From the NCBI GenBank assembly GCA_951802425.1, contig OX637800.1:1-64000 (forward strand): a stretch of DNA of 64,000 bases, in the 5' to 3' direction. Source of the DNA: Clavaria fumosa. Taxonomy: Eukaryota > Basidiomycota > Agaricomycetes > Agaricales > Clavariaceae. The notes beneath the pieces are model-generated. The model was not told the DNA's origin. It worked only from the letters and a program-made list of their open reading frames with translations, and searched no databases. The translations under genes were made by a program, and so were the position numbers. Positions 10,701 to 20,616 of this stretch are shown piece after piece. How positions within the stretch are numbered: position 1 is the first letter of the stretch; the number at the start of each line of letters is the position of its first letter.

Positions 10701-12888
10701 ATTGGCCTGAATGTGTCCAAAATCACGGAGGAAGGCCTGGGGGAAAACCTTGACTTCGGTGGGCTTGGATCCACCATCATCAACATCTGCATCCTCACCC
10801 TCTGACCTATACATGAGCTCGATGCTGTCACTCCCATAGATGAAGAGTGACTCGATAGTCCTAAGGTTGACGAGAACACCACAAGGATCCTCATCCTCGT
10901 CAACAAAAGCTTCACGCCGAGGTATCTTGAGCCCTGAAGAGTCATATAGCCTGATTTCATGCCCCATCTCATCCAAAAGAGGAGTATCCAGAAGGTTGAC
11001 TTCCTGTCTGTGGTTGGGATCCCAGTGATCAAACACAGATCCGTGATGATAATCATAGTTGTCTTGCAGTTCCTCGATGGGGGTTGGATCCCAGCCAACA
11101 ACTTGCTGAGCACTGCGAAACAAAAAATAGTTGGAAATGATCAATAATCCCTTCACGGCTGATCACAAACACACCTGATGTCAGTGACCAAAGCAAACAT
11201 CACATAGTCCACCTTGTCATAGTGTCTTTCTGAGTTCCACCTGCCACCCTCTGTGTCAAGTGTGTGTTGCTGACATATAAGTTGGTCTTGCCCAAAGATT
11301 GACGTTACAGAACAGGGCAGGTGTGACTGCAAGAAGCCATCTGATCTCCATTCAGGAGGGGAGTTCTCCACAAATTTGGAATATTCCTTGATGAGCCGCT
11401 CATTGAGGAACAGGAGATCTTCAAGTCGAAGTTGTATTTTTGGCTGCTCCCTGAAACAAAGAAAGTTAATGATGGATGATTGAAATTTTTAACAAGCGTT
11501 CCGCATATCGCTTGCCAATGTTAGGCGGGCAGCCTGCACATTGTGAGACAGTGCTTTGCGGGCAGAATGTTTCAGTGCCCACAGTGTCGGCTCACATTGA
11601 TAAAGTGGGGCTGAATGCCGCCCGCATAGCGTTGGCTCACGATGAGCGGGCACAGAGCATCCCAGTCAGCATTGGCAAGCAATAAATATGGGTGAGCTGG
11701 AGTCTTGCCCGCAAATCGTAGGCCAACGCTATGCGGGCAGGATACAGTCCCTACAATGTCAATGAGCTGGAATCTTGCCCGCACATCGTGGGCCAATGCT
11801 ATGTGGGCAGGATACAGACCCTCATCATTGTAAGCAATGGTGTATGGAAAAATCCTGCCCACACAGCACTCGCTCACAATAACTACCCATTTGAGCCGAC
11901 AATAATAGGCCAGAAGATATGGTTGTAGAAAAATAGGGTCTGGAGTGAAGAGAACGTACATGATGTTTGTCACTTCGTCGAAACCCGGTTCCCCAGACCC
12001 AATGTTGATTCCATAAGGGTTAAAGCAGTCGAAGGATCGTCCAGATATCTTGGCTAGAATAGTAGCAAAGAGCATCACTATCATTCGGTAATGCTTTGAG
12101 GAAAGACGGGTATTGTCTCCAGTGCAAAAGCTTGACACATTGTCTTCTGCTGTCCCATCAACTATACCCTTCGGACACATAGCCAGATATACGTTTTCAT
12201 TTCTGCAACGACCAATATGCAGGAGTCGCCCAGCTGGGTTGTACCCAAGGTTTGCAAACTTTGTTTTGAAGTCTCGATAAGGAGCATGCAGATCAAGTTC
12301 AAATGAGAAAGTATGATCACTTTCAACATTTGGGATCACTGCCCATAGTCCAGGTGTGTTTGAAACAGCAAGCATGAAGTCAAGTCGGTGCCTAGAGCAG
12401 TCCCAGAGAAGGGCATCTTCATCAACTGGAATCTTCAAGTTGACATCAATCAAGACCTGGCACCGGTTCTGTAAGAGGGCGATTGCATTTCGGGCATTTT
12501 TCTTCTCGTAAATGGTCTGATATTTTGAAAGAGGGATGGTGTGCACTTTCTTTCTTTCATATTCGTCTTGTTCTGAAGATGGAAGAATGGCATCCACAGA
12601 ACGCAGCGCTCGCAGGATCGTTTCTTGGTCAAGGCCATCATCTGCTTGCAGTGCCTGGCTGACAGCAGCAATGTCAAGTGGAGCATTTTGCTCCTCACAT
12701 TCACTTTCGCCAGGACTTCTCCACATAAGTCAGTGACTTAATAACTAAAGAAATTGTGGGACTGATTGTATGACATACTCTGATGGATACATCACGTGAT
12801 CAGGGATCTCATTGATGTCCTGGTTGGCTTCAACTTCAACCTCAGACTCTGAAATGTCAATAGCAGGAGGGGCATCGTTCGGTGGCAT
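7748..12888 (-). CDS. Large multi-exon protein of unknown function
   Basis: I do not recognise this protein. A start at 12888 opens an acidic N-terminus (MPPNDAPPAIDISESEVEVE). Exon 1 (12888-12779, phase 2) joins exon 2 (12718-11960) across a 60-bp GT-AG intron. Further coding blocks lie at about 11451-11176 (LEDLLFLNERLIKEYSKF), 11111-10107, 10000-9650 and 9370-7748. The last runs from AYEAEFRIRHALAHSSPDY to a basic end with GQKRRRATSS and an acidic tail. Junctions after exon 2 are uncertain because the phases I read do not all agree, partly owing to a hairpin array in the intron at 11480-11930. No signal peptide, membrane segment or catalytic motif is obvious; it looks like a large soluble protein of well over 1,000 residues. 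It sits just downstream of, and on the same strand as, the ParB-domain gene. Long open exons and clean splice sites suggest a functional or recently functional gene. Confidence 0.65.
9490..9620. repeat. Hairpin pair inside an intron
   Basis: There are two units, CTGTCCCGCCCATCAACTG ... GTGTGCGGGACATTG and CAGTCCCCGCCATCCAACT ... GTGGGCGGGACATCG. Each has a GTCCCGC/GCGGGAC stem of 7 bp or so. They lie between coding blocks of the large minus-strand gene, presumably in an intron. Confidence 0.65.
11490..11890. repeat. Intronic array of GCGGGC hairpin units
   Basis: About five diverged units contain GCCCGCAYATCGT-GGCCAAYGCTATG-GGGCAGG or its complement (for example at 11620-11660, 11705-11750 and 11770-11815). 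Orientation alternates, so adjacent units can pair. The array fills the interval between exon 2 and the next coding block of the large gene. Confidence 0.65.
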
Positions 12889-13480
12889 GATGCAAGGTGG
12901 AGGGATTCAGGAGTCGTGTGGAAAGTCTTTCTTATATTTGAAGGCTTTATATGGACCCTGATGAGAAAAGTGCACTAGAAACTAAGATCAGAATTCTTAA
13001 ATTACATGGTCTGATTTTTCCGGGCTACACCCTGAGTTTTCCTTGTGGAATTCTATGGAGTACTTTTATGGTTAGACCATCAATTTTTCAAAATTAATTA
13101 ATTAAAAGTTCAAACTCAGTTTGGTAATGAACTGGACTGAGCTGGACTTCGGCATCACTACCTGCTCCTCCATGTGCTACTTCTAATCCCCGACTGATAT
13201 GTCCTGGTGGGCATGCCCTACCCAAATCTCATTTGTCATCTTTACAATTTTGCAACTGAAACCATTTTTGTGTCCATCAGTTAAACGTCTGTCAATCAAT
13301 ATCAATCAATCCAAGTTCATTCAACTTGTTCAAATTGAGAAAAACAGGGAACCATATCCAAGAAGGGCGGACACATTTGGGATGGCATGGGTACAGGAGG
13401 CAAGAAGCAACAAATGGACAGACAGCTTCAGAAAGCACAGCTGAGCATACGAAGGGGACATGGGCTTGGTAAACAAACAA
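12889..13480. other. Spacer between two minus-strand genes
   Basis: This lies between the 3' part of the ParB-domain gene and the start of the large gene, so it should hold a terminator and a promoter. About 13120-13165 reads GAACTGGACTGAGCTGGACTT and ends GGCATCACTA, resembling the 3' end of the hAT-type MITEs; its 5' end and target duplication are not visible. Otherwise AT-rich with no gene. Confidence 0.4.
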
Positions 13481-13489
13481 CAAACAACT

Positions 13490-16400
13490 ATATCACAGGT
13501 GATCTCTCTTCTTTGTCAGCCTGCGGGTGTTGCTCTTCTTCGCTGTTGGAGCTGGGATGTGGCTCAGTATCAAGCAAGGCCCAAAGAAGATGACTAGAAC
13601 TCACGAGAGTTTGACACATTCTTGCGCTTTGCCTTTCGTGATGCATCAGAGGTCTCAGGTGCAGAGATATTCGCGCCTGAATAAGCAATCGGATTGGTTA
13701 TTGTAACATGAATAGAGCAAACATAGCAAATTCTGACCCTTTGTTTTCTGATGAGACTTTGATGCTGTTGTCGGCTTCTTCATTGGACTCCCAACCTCAC
13801 CTGAAATATCCACAGGTCCACAGGAGCAATAACAATCATAGTGGTAATTTGTACTCACGAGGTGGCAGCAATGCTCTCTGTTTATCCTTCAAAGTAACAT
13901 CACCGATGATATCATCATTATCTATAGTAATAAGTTAATCCAAAGAAATGTTGAACAGCAAAGCACTCACCTTGCTCCATTGGAGAGTCATCATCATCTG
14001 GCACTCATGCAAGAATTCATGGCTCAATTCATTGCCGAGGAAAACAAAAAATCTCACCTGAAGACAATTCACTTGTTTCCATTGCTGTAGTTGAGAAAGA
14101 ATCAGTTTGCTGAGGGCCATAATAACAGAATTAAAGGATAAAGAGGGCAACCCGCAAATCGTAGCCAGTCGGTGTGCGGGTGAGCAGCAAACTGTAGCCA
14201 GAGTGGGAGCCAGAAAAAAGGGACCCGCAAATCACAGCCAGTCGGTGTGTGGGTGAACAGAGAAAAGGTGAGAAGCTAAAGTGGGTGCAAGGAAACGAAG
14301 GACCCGCGAACCATAGCCAGTTGATGTGCGGGTGAGCACGAAAGGGATCTGCAAACCATAAACTGTAGCTGAATATTGGTACCTACCTGATGTAATCTTC
14401 AACCTTTCCATTGAGATTTGAGAAGATGAAGCTGGAATCAGTGATGATGAGGTCGGATTTGGCAGGGACAAATCTGGAATTGGCAGGGATGAGGTGGGCA
14501 CAACTGGGTCAAGTTGCTTGCATTGTCGAGCTTGAGGAATTTATATCAAAACTTGAGCAGAATGACATACATGTTTCTCTGCCTCATCGTCATCTTCAGT
14601 GACATCTGACTCCTCATTACTTGTGTGTGCAACCGGCTTCAGCATCGCCTTTGCAGTGTGACTAGGAGTGCCTCTCAATCTGGATTGAGGATGAGCCTTA
14701 GTCTTTAATAATATCTTATCAATCAGTCATGGATCAGCTGGGATAAAATTTGAAATTACTCTTGCCCTCGCCCTCTCCCTGTTCCTACTTGATGACTGGT
14801 AGTCAGTATCCACCTTTGCCATCATTGGCTCATTGTCATCGTCTTCTTCTGTCACTGTGATCTGAGGTGGTTCCAGGGCCTTTGCAGGCTGTTTGCCTTT
14901 GCGCTGTTCAATTCATGAGTATGGGAAGTGGGTGCAATAATAAACAATAAATAATTTGAATAAAATTTTACCGAAGTCATCTCCTTGTGCTCTTCATGGC
15001 TTATAGACGGAAGTCGTTTGAGGGACCACGAATCTTGTTTTTCATCAAAGATGAAAGGTTCATGAGGACTGACAGAAAAGTGACGCTGACGGGCTGAATT
15101 GTGCTGCAAGGCCTGATGATTGCAATTGCAAAATCATTTAGTTATGAAATACTAGAATTCTGCAAATGAAACTTACATTGATGAGACCATCAATGGCAAT
15201 GGCAACCTCACTTGCAATGGCTCCCCTACCTTTCACCCCACCCCTCAGCTTAGCAACTTCAGACCTCTCAATACTTGAGATGAATTTCTGGACTGCAGCT
15301 TGGTGAGAGTGGAATTTGTCAGCAGTTTGTCGGGCATCTTGACGCTGTTGAGAGGGTGTAATCGTGTTCAGTACATCTTGCACTACCAAACCATCAACCC
15401 ATTTCCATTCCTTTACAGCCTTAAATTTCCCTGGGCTGACCAAGACATTATGTCCACAGGAAACTGAGGAAAAAATATTGTTGAGGGATTGTCGGACATG
15501 TCCTGCAGCACCCTTGAGTATGTCTGGGCGGTAGTGTAAAGCAAGGTAGCTTTCAAGCATTGCTGAGAGCACAACTCGTCCATAGTCACGGCGGAGGGCA
15601 TGAGAGTCAGAGGGGTCAATTGGAAAGGCAGTTGCAACAAGGGCCCGCTTTGTAAAGTCTGCATCAACACGATCTTCAATTGACCAGTCTGACTTCCTCT
15701 TGACAAACTCCAATAGTTGATCAACAGTGTCAAACACACCACTGGGTTTCAAGCCCAGCTTGTCCAAGTAGGGGTGGATATCCTTCACTGAGTCGCCACG
15801 TCGTTTGGCATGTAGCACGCCTGTAGGAAATATAGCTTCAAGCTCGGCGCCAGACTTCGGGTGGGAGATAGGTAACTTTGACCAAGCAGCAGAGACATCA
15901 TAGCTCATGTCAATCATATGGGTGGATAGGTGCTGCAAGATGGTCTTGATAAACTAACATGGCAGAATCAAAATGGTTAAGTTGATAAATAATTCAAGAA
16001 AACACACAAAGTCATGAGCCTCATTATGTTCTTGGATGAGTGGATCCTTAGCAAGTGCAGCAAGAATAGAGGAAGACACATCGCGAGATTTGGTGACTTT
16101 TGCAAAAATTGCTGAGTAACTTGCTATGGGATCAATCCAGAATAAGATCTGCAAAAGTGGAGTCAATGATGTAGATGTGATGCAGATGTTAGTATAGGTC
16201 AGGTCTGCACTCCATAGTGGGTTTTACTTGGGCCCACACCTTGTTGGCCTATGAAGTGCAGGGTCATGACCCCAAGGCAAACCACACTTCATAGGCCAAC
16301 AAAGTGCAGGGCCATGATCCCAAGTCAAACCCACAATATGAAGTGGCAGCCAATTAAGAGTGTGGAATAATGAACTCACTTCCTCAAGTGCTGTGCCTAC

Positions 16401-18091
16401 ACGTTTGAGTGACCGATCTATCCAGACAATAAATGATGTGGTGGGAATTGGCAGTTGTGCGTATCTTGAGGACCCTGGGTAGCAAAGCTTCCAAGCAACA
16501 CGTGCTGGAAATGTCCTGCAAAAATCAAGCTTTGCTGCATGTCTTCTGCGTGTTTCCTCTTGGCAAAGACGCACTACATCTTGGGCATAAAGCCGAAAGG
16601 CAGTTGTCCAGTCCTGGCTCCACATGTTGGGTGGGCAGCCCAATAGGCGATCCCTGAACGCATCATCAATCCTGTCCAGAAGTGGTCCATGCCATCTGGC
16701 ACGCATTTTCTGAGTATTGGCCACTCCAACTGCCTGCTTCTCAACTTTGGTTATTGCAGCTTTGAGGTCAGGGTTTTCAATGGTAGGGTCCCGGTCTGCC
16801 CATTGTGCAAGGAGAGTCTGAACTTCCTGGAGTGAAGGAAATTCACCATCACCAACCATGCAAAATAGATTGCTGGCTGCCATATTGACTATTGCACTAA
16901 GGAGCTAAAACAAAATGAAAAGACAATAATAAAATCAAATGAGCCTGGATACTCACACCGCCATGGGTGCCAGATAAAGTGTCTGCCATCCAGCTTATTT
17001 TGAGGAAAGGAGCATCACGGAAGTGTTTGCCAAGTGATAGTATCATTGTCAGAAATGCAATCCCATCATTGGTTGCAAAGATTCGTGAGTATACGCTGGA
17101 TGTATCGGTTGCCCACCGACGGATTGAAGTGATAGCTTGATCCTTTTTCTCGGTGCTACGAATGACATCAAGGCCATCATCCACAGCTGCTTGATAGACC
17201 TTCTCATCCTCATCATCAGCCATGATGATATCCCGAACCTTTTCAACAATACGTTCCTCAGGGGTTTCACCAAAAACAAATTTTGCCTGGTTGCGAGCTA
17301 GGAGACGCATGCAGGCCAGACCTTTGTCTGGCAACATGAAGAGTTTTCCTTTGAATATTTAATTTAAATCAGTCAAAAATTTGTGAATAATAGACATTAC
17401 CTATATCCCAAACTGCAATTGCCCAACGCTTTGCCTTCTGAATAGACTCCTCAAGTGTCGTAATGTCTTGTTTCAATTTGTCAGCCTCCTTCGTGTTTTC
17501 CAAGTCTGCCCGTAGGATGTTCAGCTTTTCTTCGAGTTCAGCAATGAACTTTTTCAGGGCATGTCGGCGGTGGTTCCCTCCAAAAATTTCGGCTTCACCC
17601 TTGTTCACTGCATCGATGCCAAGTTGATTGAGTTGCAAGTTGGGTACTTCTTCAATGGTGCATCCATCAATGTCTGCAAGTGGTGATACATCATCAATCC
17701 ATTCAGGCTTCAACCCAACTGGCAGAGCACTGTCACGTTCGCAGTGAAGCAGGCCTTCTGTGAAATAGCATTGAACAAGTTCATCAACCTTCTCATCATT
17801 CAGTGGCCGGTCATTGTAAGTGCCCCAGGTGAAAGAGTAAGGTGACTCAAGCAAGTCAATAGAGTAATATCCCACAAAAGTGCTGGCAAGATGGCGTTGG
17901 GTCTCAGTGTGAGCATTTGCAAACAGATCTTTGTAACGATTGGGGCTGGCCTGTGTTCTGTCATTAGACTATGTTGAATCTTGGATAATTGGGTGACTCA
18001 CCATAGTCCCCTTAGCAGATGAAGCCTGTGAGGATGGGGTTGTGTGTGGCAATGGCAGCAATGATGTGGCAAGCTTTGTGAGGTCAAACAT
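13490..18091 (-). CDS. ParB/sulfiredoxin-fold domain protein, multi-exon
   Basis: Exons read by eye keep one frame: 18091-18002, 17950-17401, 17348-16957, 16904-16380, 16148-16008, 15953-15177, 15112-14972, then from 14903. Introns are 51-55 bp, apart from longer ones at 16379-16149 (which carries a hairpin repeat) and 15176-15113. After a Ser/Pro-rich start, exon 2 has a ParB-like domain: NDRPLNDEKVDELVQCYF, a basic/acidic linker, then GGNHRRHALKKF, the G-x-H-R-x-x-A motif of the ParB/sulfiredoxin fold, followed by a coiled coil (about residues 150-200). The ~600-residue remainder is helical and unrecognised. The C-terminus (14900-13490) is a string of short exons encoding Ser/Glu/Lys-rich disordered sequence; its exact end is uncertain. 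ParB-fold enzymes include CTP-dependent DNA-binding switches, nucleases and sulfiredoxins; which activity applies here cannot be told. Confidence 0.7.
14145..14350. repeat. Array of CCCGCA...TGCGGGT hairpin units
   Basis: Three units (14150-14190, 14222-14260, 14300-14340) have the form ACCCGCAAATC-TAGCCAGT-GGTGTGCGGGTGAGC. Each can fold on an ACCCGC/GCGGGT stem. They lie among the short C-terminal exons of the ParB-domain gene. Confidence 0.7.
16205..16345. repeat. Intronic inverted repeat
   Basis: TTGTTGGCCTATGAAGTG (about 16232-16249) is the exact reverse complement of CACTTCATAGGCCAACAA (about 16287-16304), and TGGGTTT/AAACCCA pair outside it. It fills the intron between exons 4 and 5 of the ParB-domain gene. 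Confidence 0.7.
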
Positions 18092-18129
18092 GCATCACAC
18101 AAATTAGCATCAACATTCCATGCAAATAT

Positions 18130-18385
18130 GGAAATTTATACCCACCCCTGCAATTTTCCACGCACCATGTAGGGACACATGACCACCCCTGCAATTTTCC
18201 ACACACCATGTAGGGACACATGACCACCCCTGCAATTTCCCACACACCATGTAGGGACACATGACCACCCCTGCAATTTCCCACACACCATGTAGGGACA
18301 CATGACCACCCCTGCAATTTCCCACACACAATGTAGGGACACATGACCACCCCTGCAATTTCCCACACACAATGTAGGGATGGGC
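18130..18385. repeat. 41-bp tandem repeat upstream of the ParB-domain gene
   Basis: About six copies of a ~41-bp unit (CCCCTGCAATTTCCCACAC, ACCATGTAGGGACACATGACCA) lie immediately 5' of the start codon at 18091. The core CTGCAATTTCCC-CACACCAT is shared with the hairpin minisatellite at 55.4 kb, so the two arrays are related. Reading frames through it are artefacts. Confidence 0.85.
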
Positions 18386-18389
18386 AATT

Positions 18390-20080
18390 TCCACCAGTGT
18401 TGTGCCAGTCACCAACTGAGAGTCATGGTCACCCAACCATGATGCATGAGAAAGACATCAACACTTGCCAACAGTCATGCATCCATGACTGTGTGCTAGT
18501 CCTAGAGTCTTGCTTCACTCTAGCACATGCATTTACTCTGGGCTCTTCCTCCTGGTACATAACCCTTATGCCCTCTGCAGTGCTCCTGTATTACACTCTT
18601 GTGACTCCTCAATATATCACCATGTTTTGCAATCTATTGTGTCCTCACTCTGAGTCAAACAGCCTTGCAACTAGTGAGGACAAGGGCTGTAGTGTCAACC
18701 CTTGGCCAAATCATAGCTCAAGGGTGCACAAGAGATTAGTAGCAACTCACCTTGTGCAACAGGGTTGGGTAGCAGAGTTCAATGGAAGTGAGGCAAATTA
18801 ATGGCCAAGAACTCAGGTGAGTCAAAAACAATTTGAAGTCACATGGTGGTGAACTTTTCTTTATGGCCCAATCAAGATTGTAGTATTGGCACCTGTTGAT
18901 AAAACCATAGCTACCAGAGATGCATGGAACAAAGATATAATGTTGGCTCAAGATTAAATCTGCACAATCTACTGGCTTGAACATTGGCCAAGACCTATGT
19001 ATTGGTGTTGCATTATCAAATCAGCCTGATCCCAGTGTGCCAAATCCTGTATCCTGACCTTCATGTTGGCTGACCTGTGATGACATCATTGATAGGGTTT
19101 TGGGAATATCAGCCTGCTTGAATATTATGGTCAATCTCCAATATCAGCTAGGACTATATGTGAATTGGTGGCATCAACAAGATCATCACTAACTCCAACC
19201 TCATACCTCCATAATGGCTGCCTACTATTGTCAAGGCTTCAACCACTATTATCAGTCTTTCAGCTACTAGGTTTGTGTGATTACCTTATGTCTCACACTT
19301 TGTCTCACTGCAGGGCAACTTTTGAGACAACCCAGTATAAAAATTTTAGCATTTGCACATAATATCTGGTATAATATCTGGTAGCATGACTGTAACAAGT
19401 ATGAGCCATACACACAGCAGCCAAAATGCACTTCAGGAGAATCCTTGGTCAAAGGAAGAGTATTACACTGTAGGGAATGGATCTTATAGACATGGCACAG
19501 ATCTAACTGTTCTTTTATGTGAAAATGTGTGCTGTTCTTGTAGCTGTTCTTGTAGTTGTTCTGTTATTGTGCCTTGTGTGACCACTTGTGACATATAATA
19601 TAATATAATATTTTGGTATCAAAATTGTCTGCTATGGTGTTCAGGCATGACAGCCATCACTTTCCCTCAACCACCTGTGTGACTTATCCATTGTCTAATC
19701 AGGCCTCATCAGCAACCACACAGCCTTCAAGTGGCATACAAGTTGTGTGCATGTGCCATGCATTTGGATGTGCATCAAAAGCGCAAGTGGTAATGAGCAG
19801 CATGGCCATTTGGTAACCCCTTCTGCTCAACATCAACACCAAAACAAAGGACAAAGGAACCTTCTGCAGGTCAGGTAGGTTCCAAAGTATGCAGATATGA
19901 ATATTTATTGCTTTCTATCAAAATGTATTGATGTATGATAAGGAGCAGCTCACCTGAAGCCTGCCTGCGTCATCTGGAACCTCTGAGCACGTGAACAGCA
20001 TGTGTGCTGATCATCCAGGACAGGCTTGGGTCTCAGGCATTCTCCAGACACACACATCGTGTTCACACCATATGCAGTGC
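18390..20080. other. Intergenic, no identifiable gene
   Basis: AT-rich, CpG-poor sequence with many stops in every frame. About 19495-19560 resembles the sequence just beyond the plus-strand JmjC gene near 33250 (CTGTTCTTTTATGTG), so it may be a displaced piece of that 3' flank. Nothing else is supported. Confidence 0.35.
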
Positions 20081-20117
20081 TGAGCCTGCTGAAGATGTGC
20101 TAGTGCAAGCTGTGTGC

Positions 20118-20334
20118 ATTCTGGGAGGGCGAGGCGCAGACGCTGCGGCTCGTGCGAGAGGTTGCAGATGTGCTCTTGGTCGTGGCGGTGACCCAGCACC
20201 ACATGCCCATGCTGTACCACTCGTTTATGCAGGCACTGCTGTTGGCGCAGCAGGACTCAGCGAATGCCAGCGCATGCCTCTTCTTCATGCCTCTGCTAGG
20301 CTTCATCATGATCCTGGATTTGTTGGAAAAATGA
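20118..20334 (+). pseudogene. Isolated CpG-rich exon-like relic
   Basis: One open frame reads WEGEAQTLRLVREVADVLLV, then HHMPMLYHSFMQALLLAQQD and LFFMPLLGFIMILDLLEK before a stop at 20332-20334. It is helical and hydrophobic. The block keeps CpG dinucleotides while its surroundings do not, suggesting a captured or recently deposited piece of a host gene. I do not recognise the parent. No start codon or splice partner is obvious. Confidence 0.35.
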
Positions 20335-20616
20335 TTGTTCAGCTTCACCCATCTTTGAGTGTACTACACCTTCAATAGCAGCCAAAAGTTGTATCCAAAG
20401 CTTGAAGAGCATGCTGGATAGAAACTGTGAGTTGTCAGTCATAAGTAGTGGTTCAAGAATGTTCAAGTCTCAGAGGCAGCACTGAGGCCATGAGGTGTGC
20501 ATGAGCCCATGCCTGGACAGTTGGTATTACATAATTTGAATATTCAAGTCAGATATAACTGTATTATATACTCGATGACAACCAGGTACAGGACTGCTGA
20601 CTGGCATGTAAAACAG

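Noticed and set aside
18084..18436. Cys/Trp/Gly-repeat minus-strand protein
   Set aside because: Three overlapping frames of the 41-bp tandem repeat all give similar periodic peptides, as expected from a repeat whose length is not a multiple of three.
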